Below, piece after piece: positions 7,148 through 14,487 of a DNA stretch of 41,607 bases. Source of the stretch: Propionibacteriaceae bacterium UBA6238 (GTDB taxonomy: Bacteria; Actinomycetota; Actinomycetes; Propionibacteriales; Propionibacteriaceae); the NCBI GenBank assembly GCA_002441465.1, contig DJWE01000101.1, forward strand, positions 22,713 to 64,319. The letters are read 5' to 3'. Position 1 is the first letter of the stretch; each line of letters starts with the position of its first letter. The translations under genes and the position numbers were made by a program. The notes below the pieces were generated by a model. It did not search any database. It saw nothing but the letters and a program-made list of their open reading frames with translations, and had not been told where the DNA came from.

Positions 7148-7561
7148 GTGAAGACTGAATTCCTTGATCTCGATGCCCTCGTCCGCGCTTTCGCCGATGA
7201 GTGGACCCGCCCGAATCCGTCCGGTTTGCCCCGCGAGCTCCTCGCCGATCCGATCCTCGTTCTCGGACCGGAGGGCACCACAGCCGTGCCGCGAGACGCC
7301 TTCCTGGCCGCCGTCGCCGCGCGGTCCCATGCTGTCGAGGACGTGCCCGCGGCCCAGACCATCCTGACCGAGGTGCGGGTGACGGGGTTGGGTGACCGGA
7401 TGGTCCTGGCCACCCTCAGCTGGTCGTTCGGCCACGCCGGCGGAACCGCCGGACTGGTCAGTGACTTTCTCTTCGAGTTCGCCGAGCCCGGACGCCTGCG
7501 TTGCGTGGCCTACCTGCCTCGCACCAATATCCTCGACCACCTGCCGGCGGATGCGTCCTGA
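7148..7561 (+). CDS. SnoaL/NTF2-like small protein
   Basis: 137 residues with the feel of an NTF2-like cone fold: an N-terminal helix (DLDALVRAFADEWTRP), then VPRDAFLAAVAAR, and paired strands (LTEVRVTGLGDRMVLATLSWSF, LVSDFLFEFAEPGRLRCVAYL). This pattern is typical of DUF4440/SnoaL-like proteins. No catalytic residue is evident. The start is GTG at 7148 without a Shine-Dalgarno. It lies alone between enolase and a LysR remnant. The assignment is by fold pattern only. Confidence 0.6.
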   Translation: MKTEFLDLDALVRAFADEWTRPNPSGLPRELLADPILVLGPEGTTAVPRDAFLAAVAARSHAVEDVPAAQTILTEVRVTGLGDRMVLATLSWSFGHAGGTAGLVSDFLFEFAEPGRLRCVAYLPRTNILDHLPADAS

Positions 7562-7567
7562 CCGTCC

Positions 7568-7891
7568 TCAGGACGCTCCTGCCCATCCGTTGCGGGCCGG
7601 CTGCACCGCGCCGTCCGAGGCGGTCGGTCCCATCGCCGACACGATCTCGCGGATCAACAGCCGAGCCCCGTGCGAAGGCGGGCGGTGGTCGGCGGTCGCC
7701 ACGAACAGCGACCAGTCCGGTGAGCTGGTGGTGGGAAGGACCCTCAGGCTCTGTTCGTGGCCGTTCGCGACGAACCGGGGGACCAGTGCCAGACCGGCGC
7801 CCCGCGCGAGGAGTCCCGGGACGGCCCTGGCGTCGGGCACCTCGATCACGACCTGCCGACGCAGCCCTTGTCGAACGAACTTCCTGGTCGA
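7568..7891 (-). pseudogene. LysR-type regulator remnant (C-terminal effector domain only)
   Basis: The frame reads directly on from the stop of the upstream ATP-grasp gene for 107 codons. It contains the C-terminal part of a LysR effector domain (KFVRQGLRRQVVIEVPDARAV, LLARGAGLALVPRFV, then SLFVATADHRPPSHGARLLIREIV). The HTH domain and the first effector subdomain are absent, so this is a truncated gene. A GTG at 7849 could still start a 93-aa peptide. The junction suggests a deletion or insertion that joined the ATP-grasp gene to the LysR tail. Confidence 0.65.
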
Positions 7892-9118
7892 TCAGGTCCT
7901 TGGCCGAGGGGCTCTGAGCCGATCCACGGCCTGAGGAGTGACCGCGTAGGTCTCAACCGTGCTGCCGGCCAGCGATGCCACCCGGGCTGGGCTGGCCAAC
8001 ACGGTCGCCAGCGCGACCGTGAACGGGACCAGCGAGGGCGGGTCGGAGCGGACCGGGGTGAGCACTTCGGTGCTGTCCTGTAGTGGAGTGCGTTGGCGCA
8101 CGGCGTCGCGGACGCCGGCCAGGACCGCGCGCCGGGAGCGGTACTGCTCGGCCGCGCCGAGCGCGATGGCCATGGTGGATCGGGTGCGGACGCCCCCGCG
8201 CGTGGCCAGGGGAGCGGACGGCAGGTCGCCGCCGGTGGCCAGCGCGATCGTGAGCATGGGGAGGTCGACTCCGGCCGCGGCCGCATTGCCGGGCTCGATG
8301 GTGCGCGGATTGCACTCGATGAAGGACGGGCGTCCATCGACGTGCAGGTAGTCCAGGGTGAGGCCGCCGTGCCAGCCGAGGTGGCGACCGAGCGTCCTGA
8401 TCGCCTCGATCGCCTGGGGGTGATCGACACTGAGCCGGGCCGCGGCACTGCCTCCGGCTCCGGTCGCGAGTTGCTCGCTGACCGCGGACGCGATCAGGCG
8501 TCCGTGATCGAAGAGGCCCTGAACCTGGGCGTAGCGGCCTTCCGCGCTGGCCTGCACCATGACTGGGACCGACGGTTCGGCCGAGGTGAGCTGCCGCCAC
8601 AACGATCTGGCTTCGGCGAGGTCGGACGCGCGGGCGACGCCGCGTCCCGCAGTGGAGAAGGCGGCCTTCACCCACACCGGGAAACCGAGCGTGTTCAGGT
8701 CGGACGCAGTCTCGACGAGTCGCCAGGCCGGTTGGGGCAGGCCCAGCGCGTCGAGCAGGGTGGCGAAGGCGGTCTTCGACTGCACCTGATCGAACGCCTC
8801 AAGGGGGGCGATGGCCATGGTGGCGTGCGGCAGGAGGTCTCGGCCGGCGGCGAACAGCCACGCCTGTTCGTGGGTGGGCAGCAGGGCGTCGAAGGAGCCA
8901 GTCGCCATCAGGGCGTCCACGCGGTTCAGGTAGCCGATCGGGTCGATCGACGGGGCGGGCGCGTGGTGGATGCGTCGGCACCACCGGCTGAACCGCACGA
9001 TCGGTGTGGCTACCGGGCTGACGGCTTCGATCTCGACGCCGGAGGACCCCAGCACCGTGGTGAACTCTCGCGCGGTCAGCGAGGACGCTTCCGACAACAA
9101 CACGCGCGTGCGGCTCAC
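7892..9118 (-). CDS. ATP-grasp domain protein (carboxylate-amine ligase-like)
   Basis: 408 residues. An N-terminal Rossmann-like pre-grasp region (MSRTRVLLSEASSLTAREF; ALLPTHEQAWLFAAG) is followed by the ATP-grasp core (KTAFATLLDALGLPQPAW, FPVWVKAAFSTAGRGVARA, GLTLDYLHVDGRPSFIECNPRTIEPGNAA). The final E-x-N (IECNPR) is the Mg-ATP ligand pair of the fold. Likely joins a carboxylate to an amine or thiol; the substrate is unknown. GTG start at 9118. The region 9119-9401 upstream holds no convincing gene. It ends abruptly beside a LysR remnant in the same frame. Confidence 0.85.
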   Translation of the reverse strand: MSRTRVLLSEASSLTAREFTTVLGSSGVEIEAVSPVATPIVRFSRWCRRIHHAPAPSIDPIGYLNRVDALMATGSFDALLPTHEQAWLFAAGRDLLPHATMAIAPLEAFDQVQSKTAFATLLDALGLPQPAWRLVETASDLNTLGFPVWVKAAFSTAGRGVARASDLAEARSLWRQLTSAEPSVPVMVQASAEGRYAQVQGLFDHGRLIASAVSEQLATGAGGSAAARLSVDHPQAIEAIRTLGRHLGWHGGLTLDYLHVDGRPSFIECNPRTIEPGNAAAAGVDLPMLTIALATGGDLPSAPLATRGGVRTRSTMAIALGAAEQYRSRRAVLAGVRDAVRQRTPLQDSTEVLTPVRSDPPSLVPFTVALATVLASPARVASLAGSTVETYAVTPQAVDRLRAPRPRT

Positions 9119-9401
9119 AGTTTCGAGGCTAGACCTGGCGGTGACAACGGGTGAGGGGTGTTCAGCATCGTCGGAGATCGCGGGAGGCGGCTGTCGGATC
9201 GGGAGTGTCAGCGCCAGCTGGGAACGAGGGTCAGCGGAGTCGTCCCGGCGGAGTCGTCCTGGAACGTCCCGGTCGGCTTCCCGCGGGGCGGGAGCCTCAC
9301 GCGGCGTCCGGAGCCGTCCCTGATTTCCTCCGGCTCACCGTGCGGCCTTCGGGTGAGTTGTGCTTCGCCCTGGGGCTCGCCGACCGCACGGCGCTGCTGG
9401 C

Positions 9402-10748
9402 TCAGCCAGCTGTTCCGGGGGTCGACGGCGACTGACGATCGCTCGTTGCGGAGGCGCTGGACTCCTGCCCGGCGAAGAGGTGGCCGAGCGCGATCACGTT
9501 GACGCCGTCGGGGCGGGCGTAGCTTTCCGCGCCGGCCGTCACCACATTCAGTGTGGAGAGTTGTCGTGCGCGCTGCTCGGAGACCTTGGCCCTCAGTGCC
9601 CGAAGGCTCGCGGCCGCCTTCTCGATGTTGGCCGTGCCGCCGAGCTTGACCTCGAAGGCGCTCCAGCGTCCATCGCCGAGTTCGACGATCGCGTCGACCT
9701 CGAGGCCGGAATCGTCCCGGTAGTGGTAGACGGTTCCACCGAGAGGCTGTGCGTAGATCCGGAGGTCACGGATGGCCAGTGATTCGAAAAGCAGCCCGAA
9801 GGTGTCGAGGTCGTCGAGCAGCGCGTCCGGTTGGGCGCGCAGCGCAGCCGTCGCCAGCGACGGGTCGACGAAGTGCCACTTCGGCTGGACGCGCAGGCGC
9901 ACCTTCGAGCGCAGGTGAGGAGCCCAGGCCGGCTGCTCCTCGACGACGAAGATTCGGGTCAGGGCATCGAGGTACTTCCGCACGGTCTGTGCCGAGACCT
10001 CCGCGGTCGCGGTGCCGGGTACGGGAATCTCGGCTTCTGCGCTCAGCCTGGACGCAGATGCCTCGGTCGCTGTGTTGCGAGCCAGCGCGCGCTGCAGGGC
10101 AGCCACCCGAACAGGATCGGCGCTCAGTCCGGCGAACCGGAGGTCCGGGCGGGCGACATCGTCGAGGTAGCCCGCGAGATAGTCGGTGGCTGATCTGGTC
10201 GGCTGCGTCACCAGGGCGGGCCAGCCTCCCCGTACGGTGAGGGCGGCGTACTCCTCGACGCTCGGACCGCCGAGGCCGCCGACGTCAGGTTCCTCAGCGC
10301 CGCCGGAGGAGCTGAACAGGCTGGGGAAGCTCACCGAGCGGGTGCTCTCGCCGCTCTCGTCCAGTGACATCGGACGGAGCGTGATCCGGCGGAACCGTCC
10401 GGCGCCGCTGTGCCGGGTCACGTCGTCGGCCGGAGTTGCGGAGCCGGTCAGGATGAACTGGCCGGCGAGCCCACGGTCGTCAACCTCGTGACGCACCGCG
10501 TTCCACAGAGTGGGCGCCAGTTGCCACTCGTCGATCAGCCGCGGGGTGGGGCCCTCCAGCACCCGGCCGGGTGAAACCTCGGCGAGAGTGACGACGTTGG
10601 GCGAGGAATCGAGTCGGACGGAACTCGCGGCCAGTTGCAGCCCGGAGGTCGTCTTCCCGACGGCGCGAGGTCCCTGGATGATGACAGCCCCGAAGGTCTC
10701 CAGGGCTTTGCGCACGAGGTCGTCGGCGATGCGATCTCGGTAAGCCAT
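9402..10748 (-). CDS. AAA ATPase with DUF4143 domain
   Basis: 448 residues. Walker A is G26-PRAVGK32-T33, the Walker B-like segment is RLIDEWQLAP, and sensor-like ILTGSATP follows. The C-terminal half is DUF4143 and contains a PD-(D/E)XK-like pattern (GLEVDAIVEL...FEVKL) that is usual for this family but of unproven activity. The ATG at 10748 is preferred over GTG at 10766, because the latter lies inside the first of three direct repeats upstream. Function of the family is unknown; links with toxin-antitoxin or defence loci have been suggested. It lies just outside the tRNA-Pro island. Confidence 0.88.
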   Translation of the reverse strand: MAYRDRIADDLVRKALETFGAVIIQGPRAVGKTTSGLQLAASSVRLDSSPNVVTLAEVSPGRVLEGPTPRLIDEWQLAPTLWNAVRHEVDDRGLAGQFILTGSATPADDVTRHSGAGRFRRITLRPMSLDESGESTRSVSFPSLFSSSGGAEEPDVGGLGGPSVEEYAALTVRGGWPALVTQPTRSATDYLAGYLDDVARPDLRFAGLSADPVRVAALQRALARNTATEASASRLSAEAEIPVPGTATAEVSAQTVRKYLDALTRIFVVEEQPAWAPHLRSKVRLRVQPKWHFVDPSLATAALRAQPDALLDDLDTFGLLFESLAIRDLRIYAQPLGGTVYHYRDDSGLEVDAIVELGDGRWSAFEVKLGGTANIEKAAASLRALRAKVSEQRARQLSTLNVVTAGAESYARPDGVNVIALGHLFAGQESSASATSDRQSPSTPGTAG

Positions 10749-10755
10749 GACCAGA

Positions 10756-10817
10756 GAGTATCGCACTTGCGGTTCTGAGAGTATTACGTTTGCGTTCGAC
10801 GGAGTATCACGTATGCG
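10756..10817. repeat. Three 16-bp direct repeats with 23-bp period upstream of DUF4143 ATPase
   Basis: GAGTATCGCACTTGCG (10756-10771), GAGTATTACGTTTGCG (10779-10794) and GAGTATCACGTATGCG (10802-10817). The starts are exactly 23 bp apart, about two helical turns, so all copies face the same side of the DNA. They occupy the promoter region of the leftward ATPase gene and look like an operator array for a cooperatively binding protein, possibly the ATPase itself. Confidence 0.8.
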
Positions 10818-10920
10818 TTAGCGTGAATAGCGGCTTGGTGTGGTTTCGTCCGATCTCGTGGTCGTGGCGCTGATCCTGACGCGGACGAGGCACGCACTGG
10901 GTCGGACGCATAAGACGCCG

Positions 10921-10965
10921 AAAGCCGCTCTGACCGGTACCAAATTCCCTAGTCAGAGCGGCTTT
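10921..10965 (-). terminator. Displaced original tRNA-Pro terminator at left island end
   Basis: AAAGCCGCTCTGAC (10921-10934) and GTCAGAGCGGCTTT (10952-10965) are perfectly complementary. The hairpin sits directly beyond the truncated tRNA-Pro 3' end at 10968-10993 and matches the hairpin beyond the intact tRNA at 19481-19525 with the same spacing. It is most simply the chromosomal terminator left behind when the island integrated. Confidence 0.75.
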
Positions 10966-10967
10966 CC

Positions 10968-10993
10968 GCTGGTCGGGGTGACAGGATTTGAAC
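10968..10993 (-). repeat. Left attachment site (tRNA-Pro 3' end fragment)
   Basis: 26 bp identical to 19528-19553, the 3' end of tRNA-Pro including the CCA and T-arm. Similarity continues leftwards at constant offset (8560 bp) through the terminator hairpin with scattered changes, and stops abruptly on the right after 10993. This is the expected footprint of integrase-mediated insertion into a tRNA 3' end. Confidence 0.9.
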
Positions 10994-11100
10994 ATCTCAC
11001 CTCGTCGAATTCCGAGGTCGCTCCGGCAAGCAATAACAGTGGGCTCACAAGGTATTTCAGATCTGCCATCGGAAGCTCGAAGTGGGCAGAAGCGGGCACG

Positions 11101-11233
11101 TTGGGGCACGCGTGCCCTAACACTAGGGTACGTTTGGGGCACGGAGCGGCTGTACAGGCCACCTCGCGAGGAGGATCGACAAGATGCCTGGGGCATGCCC
11201 TATGGGACATTTCAGAGGTCTCGTTAGGGCACG
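11101..11233. repeat. Left cluster of integrase arm-type sites
   Basis: The decamer YTRGGGCACG occurs at 11101-11110, 11111-11120 (inverted, abutting the first), 11134-11143 and 11224-11233. One-mismatch copies lie at 11123-11132 and 11188-11197. The cluster fills the DNA between attL and the integrase start, with the last copy ending 6 bp before the ATG. Two more copies lie by the right att site. The array probably binds the integrase N-terminal domain and autoregulates int. Confidence 0.7.
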
Positions 11234-11239
11234 AAATCG

Positions 11240-12421
11240 ATGACTCACACTGTCACGCCACCGCGAACGGCCGCACGCAAGCGTTCGCGCCGCTCGTTCG
11301 GCAAGATCAAGAAGCTGCCGTCGGGCCGGTACCAGGCCAGCTACCTCGGCCCGGACGGGCGGCGCCACAACGGCCCGGTCACGTTCCTGGCGAAGATGGA
11401 CGCCGACCAGTGGTTGGCGATGCGCCAGGCCGAGATCGTGGAGCACAAGTGGAAGCCGCCTGCGCCTACCGCGAAGGCTGTCACTCCGACTCTGACCGAT
11501 TACTCCGCGAACTGGCTCGTGACCCGGCACACCCGCAGCGGCGAGCCGTTGAAGCCGCGCACGCTCGACCTCTACGGGGTATTGCTCGAGAAGCAGATCC
11601 TGCCGGTGCTCGGTCCCATGCGGATCGGCGAGATCACCGCCGACGACGTCGACGAGTGGTACGCCCAGCTGCTGCCATACGCCCCGACCCGCCGAGCACA
11701 TACCTACGCCCTTCTGGCCGCCATCATGCGTACCGCCGCGACTGGCCGACACCCGCTGATCGCTGAGAGTCCGTGCCAGATTCCGAACGCAGCCAAGGTG
11801 GTCCGTCGGTTCGAGCCCAAGCCGGCCACGCCGGAGCAGATCGCGGTGATCGTTGAGAACATGCCCGACAAGTACCGGGCGCTCATCCTGATCGCCGCCT
11901 GGTGTGGCCTCCGTTGGGGAGAGGTGAGCGAGCTTCGACGCAAAGACCTCGACCTCAGGGCGATGACTGTTCGAGTCGAGCGTGCCGTCGTTTGGCGCAA
12001 GGGCCAGCCCACTGTCGGCGTTCCAAAGTCTCGTGCCGGAGTTCGGACGGTGGCCATACCCCCGAACCTTCGCCCCGCGCTCACCCGCCACGTCAAGTCG
12101 CACGCCCTGCCTGGGGAGAATGGCCTCCTGTTCCCCAATGCTGCGCGTACTGGACACCTTCACGTGAACACTCTCAGCAAGACGTATCACCGTGCGCGGT
12201 GCGTCGCCGGCCGACCTGATCTTCGGGTACACGACCTCCGGCATAGCGCCGCGACGATGGCCGCCCAAGCTGGCGCGACCCTAGCTGAACTGATGGCGCG
12301 CATGGGCCATTCGACCCCAAAGTCGGCGCTGGTCTACCAGCACGTCGCCGATGGGCGCGATCAGGTTATCGCCGAGCGAATGGCGCGGTTCGCCGAATCG
12401 ATTCCGAAGAGGTCCGAGTAG
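11240..12421 (+). CDS. int: Tyrosine-family site-specific integrase
   Basis: 393 residues. The basic N-terminus (residues 1-55) resembles an arm-binding AP2-like segment (KLPSGRYQASYLGPDGRRHNG), followed by a SAM-like core-binding domain (residues 80-185). The catalytic domain shows the family residues: Arg in CGLRWGEVSEL, H-x-x-R in HDLRHSAATM, His in MGHSTPKSA and the nucleophile Tyr in LVYQHV. ATG at 11240 lies just after an arm-type site and has no strong Shine-Dalgarno. It would insert the island into the tRNA-Pro 3' end. Confidence 0.96.
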   Translation: MTHTVTPPRTAARKRSRRSFGKIKKLPSGRYQASYLGPDGRRHNGPVTFLAKMDADQWLAMRQAEIVEHKWKPPAPTAKAVTPTLTDYSANWLVTRHTRSGEPLKPRTLDLYGVLLEKQILPVLGPMRIGEITADDVDEWYAQLLPYAPTRRAHTYALLAAIMRTAATGRHPLIAESPCQIPNAAKVVRRFEPKPATPEQIAVIVENMPDKYRALILIAAWCGLRWGEVSELRRKDLDLRAMTVRVERAVVWRKGQPTVGVPKSRAGVRTVAIPPNLRPALTRHVKSHALPGENGLLFPNAARTGHLHVNTLSKTYHRARCVAGRPDLRVHDLRHSAATMAAQAGATLAELMARMGHSTPKSALVYQHVADGRDQVIAERMARFAESIPKRSE

Positions 12422-12474
12422 CTGGTACCGCTCGGAGGCTCCAAAGTGCGCGAGCGAGAGGCGATCGGCAAGAT

Positions 12475-13542
12475 CTACGGTCCACGAGGATGAGCTACGT
12501 GAGGGGCGGTGACAGCCACAGCTTCAACGGTAACCCGTGCGACGCGGTGAACGCTCACTGTACCGACCGTAGCGAGATCCGGTTTGAATAGTGCCAGGTT
12601 GATGCCGTCTCCGACCGAGCTTCGGTAGATGACGCCGTCAAACCCACGTGTCTTGATGAACTCGCAAAGGTACTGGCTGGGCGTGTATTCAAAGGCTGCC
12701 CCTCGGGGAAGCACCGGCCTCGTAAGTTCAGTTCCGAGTCGTTCAAGGAGCGGGAGATCCGCACGGAGCTGGCTGATCTCGCTCGAGTCCGAGAGAATGA
12801 ATGGTGAGACCTGGGTGCGAGGCGCCCGCAGGTCGACTGTCAGGAGCCGAGGGACGGCGAATTCCGCAACGCTCGCGAGATCGCCCGTGTGCGGCCTTAC
12901 CTCCGCCACCGCCGTTCCTTGAGTCGATCCGAGATACAGATAGGGAATACCAGCTGGATTTGCGCGCCCGTGGCCGGCCAGATGGACGGGCGGTGCGCCC
13001 ATGCTCTGAGGCGGGTAGGGGTTATCATCGGTCATAAGTCGCGCACGGAACCATGTCTGGCCAGAATCCGGCCCCGGCGTGATGAGCAGGTCCAGGAGTT
13101 GACCGAGGCGCTCGAGGTCGATTGACTCGTCCAGAAACCAGCGATTCCTATGCATCATTTCATCGCGCAGGTCATCCCACTGCTTCAGGCTCTTGCTCTC
13201 GAACTGCTTTGCGGGTACGAAGAGCGTGCGGACGATCTCACCATCGTCGAGTACCTCGGCCAAGAGTTCCTTCGCGTGGGCATCATCCATTACCAGACTC
13301 CGGAACAATCCCCAGTCTTCGCGCAGCCAGGCTACAATTGGCCGACCTGCTTCATCAGGATCATAAACGTCGACAAGCATCTCGAAGAACTGCCGGAGAG
13401 ATCTCGGTGCGACTAGCCGGACGGAGCGTGCCGAGCAGTAGTCGCAGTCTCCGACTCGATCAGGATCAGTCAAGCTTGGGATGATGCTGTCGCGGAGCCC
13501 GGTGTCACCGAAGCACTCCGCGCAGCAGAGTCGCTCGGGCAT
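12475..13542 (-). CDS. RES-domain protein with N-terminal zinc ribbon/HEPN-RES region
   Basis: 355 residues. N-terminal CxxC pairs (C7/C10 and C33/C36) suggest a zinc ribbon, followed by a helical region like the HEPN/RES N-terminal domain (RSLRQFFEMLVDVYDPDEAG). The RES fold starts at W164-FRAR. By analogy with MbcT-type RES toxins, which break down NAD+, candidate active-site residues are R166, R193, Y201/Y203, E214 (AVAEVR) and S289 (YTPSQ). No Xre/MbcA-type antitoxin is adjacent. It is the last gene of a three-gene operon: its ATG overlaps the sce7725 stop (TGATG). Likely a NAD-depleting effector. Confidence 0.85.
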   Translation of the reverse strand: MPERLCCAECFGDTGLRDSIIPSLTDPDRVGDCDYCSARSVRLVAPRSLRQFFEMLVDVYDPDEAGRPIVAWLREDWGLFRSLVMDDAHAKELLAEVLDDGEIVRTLFVPAKQFESKSLKQWDDLRDEMMHRNRWFLDESIDLERLGQLLDLLITPGPDSGQTWFRARLMTDDNPYPPQSMGAPPVHLAGHGRANPAGIPYLYLGSTQGTAVAEVRPHTGDLASVAEFAVPRLLTVDLRAPRTQVSPFILSDSSEISQLRADLPLLERLGTELTRPVLPRGAAFEYTPSQYLCEFIKTRGFDGVIYRSSVGDGINLALFKPDLATVGTVSVHRVARVTVEAVAVTAPHVAHPRGP

Positions 13543-14483
13543 CAGCGTCGGGTGAGGTGATAGTCCGCCAGGGTTTCAATGTGGTGCTTGATCGAGAGCT
13601 TCTTAACATAGCCCAGTCCTGGGAAATGGCCCTGCGTGTACAGTTGGCGGAACTCCTCTATTGCCGAGGTCTCCAGCAGATGGGAATCACCGCGATCCAG
13701 TCTCGCGATTAGCTTCGCCAAGGCCTGGGCGAATTTTCCGGCGGGGTCGGTTGGGGTGTCGTTCGAATCAGAGACGAAGTGGTAGATGAACATAGCATCA
13801 TCGCGGGCGGGGTTAATGAACGTCAGGTGGATGGCGACCGCGTATGCTGGGCCACCGCCCTCGCTATAATAATCGCCTACCGTCAGAAAGTCGCCGTACC
13901 CGTTCATGCCGAGATCCTGGAACGTCGCATGTAGATCGGAGAAGTTGTCGACTTCACCGTAATCTGAGTTGCGCTTCCTTTCAAACCCGTCTCGCAGAAG
14001 AATTCGCTCTCCTCCGGAAAAGTGCCTACGGTATAGCATGTTGGCTTGGCCCTCGACAAAGACGTTGGTTACCGCGCTGTGGCCATTCAACTCGGCTGCG
14101 GCGGTGGAGGCATCCGTGAACCCCGAATGAATCACGAACAAGTCTTGATCGGAGTAGGGTGCTACTAGCTGCGGCACGGCACTGGGTGCTGTATCACTCC
14201 TGAGAAGGATGCCTGCGGCTATCGTGTCAACGCCGCGATACTCGCGGTCTAGGAGAGTCGCGATACCATCGCCGCCCCGTCTGTGGTCCCCGTGACGAGG
14301 ATTGACGATCACCACCGCCCTAGCGCCCGCATCGCGGACGGCATCGAGCGCGCGGCTCAGGCCGTTGAGCGACTCGCGGACAGGCTCGATGAGCGCGACA
14401 AAGCCAGCCGCAGCCATCGTCGGCGCTGTTTCGCGGATCGCAAGAAGCTCAAACTGTTTGCCGCGGAAGTAGGGGTGGTACAT
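13542..14483 (-). CDS. sce7725 family protein
   Basis: 313 residues, recognised as the sce7725 family (named from Sorangium cellulosum, function unknown). It begins MYHPYFRGKQFELLAIRE, the characteristic family opening, and contains the conserved block GYGDFLTVGDYY followed by AVAIHLTFINP and FIYHFVSDSNDTPTDPAGKFAQALAKL. The overall plan, a TIM-barrel-like N-terminal half and a conserved xYGDFxxVG segment, recalls phage T4-like beta-family proteins. The start at 14483 has GGAG 8 nt upstream, 4 nt after the sce7726 stop. It is coupled at its end to the RES gene. No enzymatic motif is evident. Confidence 0.85.
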   Translation of the reverse strand: MYHPYFRGKQFELLAIRETAPTMAAAGFVALIEPVRESLNGLSRALDAVRDAGARAVVIVNPRHGDHRRGGDGIATLLDREYRGVDTIAAGILLRSDTAPSAVPQLVAPYSDQDLFVIHSGFTDASTAAAELNGHSAVTNVFVEGQANMLYRRHFSGGERILLRDGFERKRNSDYGEVDNFSDLHATFQDLGMNGYGDFLTVGDYYSEGGGPAYAVAIHLTFINPARDDAMFIYHFVSDSNDTPTDPAGKFAQALAKLIARLDRGDSHLLETSAIEEFRQLYTQGHFPGLGYVKKLSIKHHIETLADYHLTRR

Positions 14484-14487
14484 AAGG

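Noticed and set aside
9119..9401. Possible small gene between ATP-grasp and DUF4143 genes
   Set aside because: Frames here have no homology pattern, no Shine-Dalgarno and arginine/serine-rich shadow composition.
10994..11100. Possible tRNA-like remnant extending right of the left att core
   Set aside because: Identity to tRNA-Pro ends at 10993; the following DNA does not fold as a tRNA.
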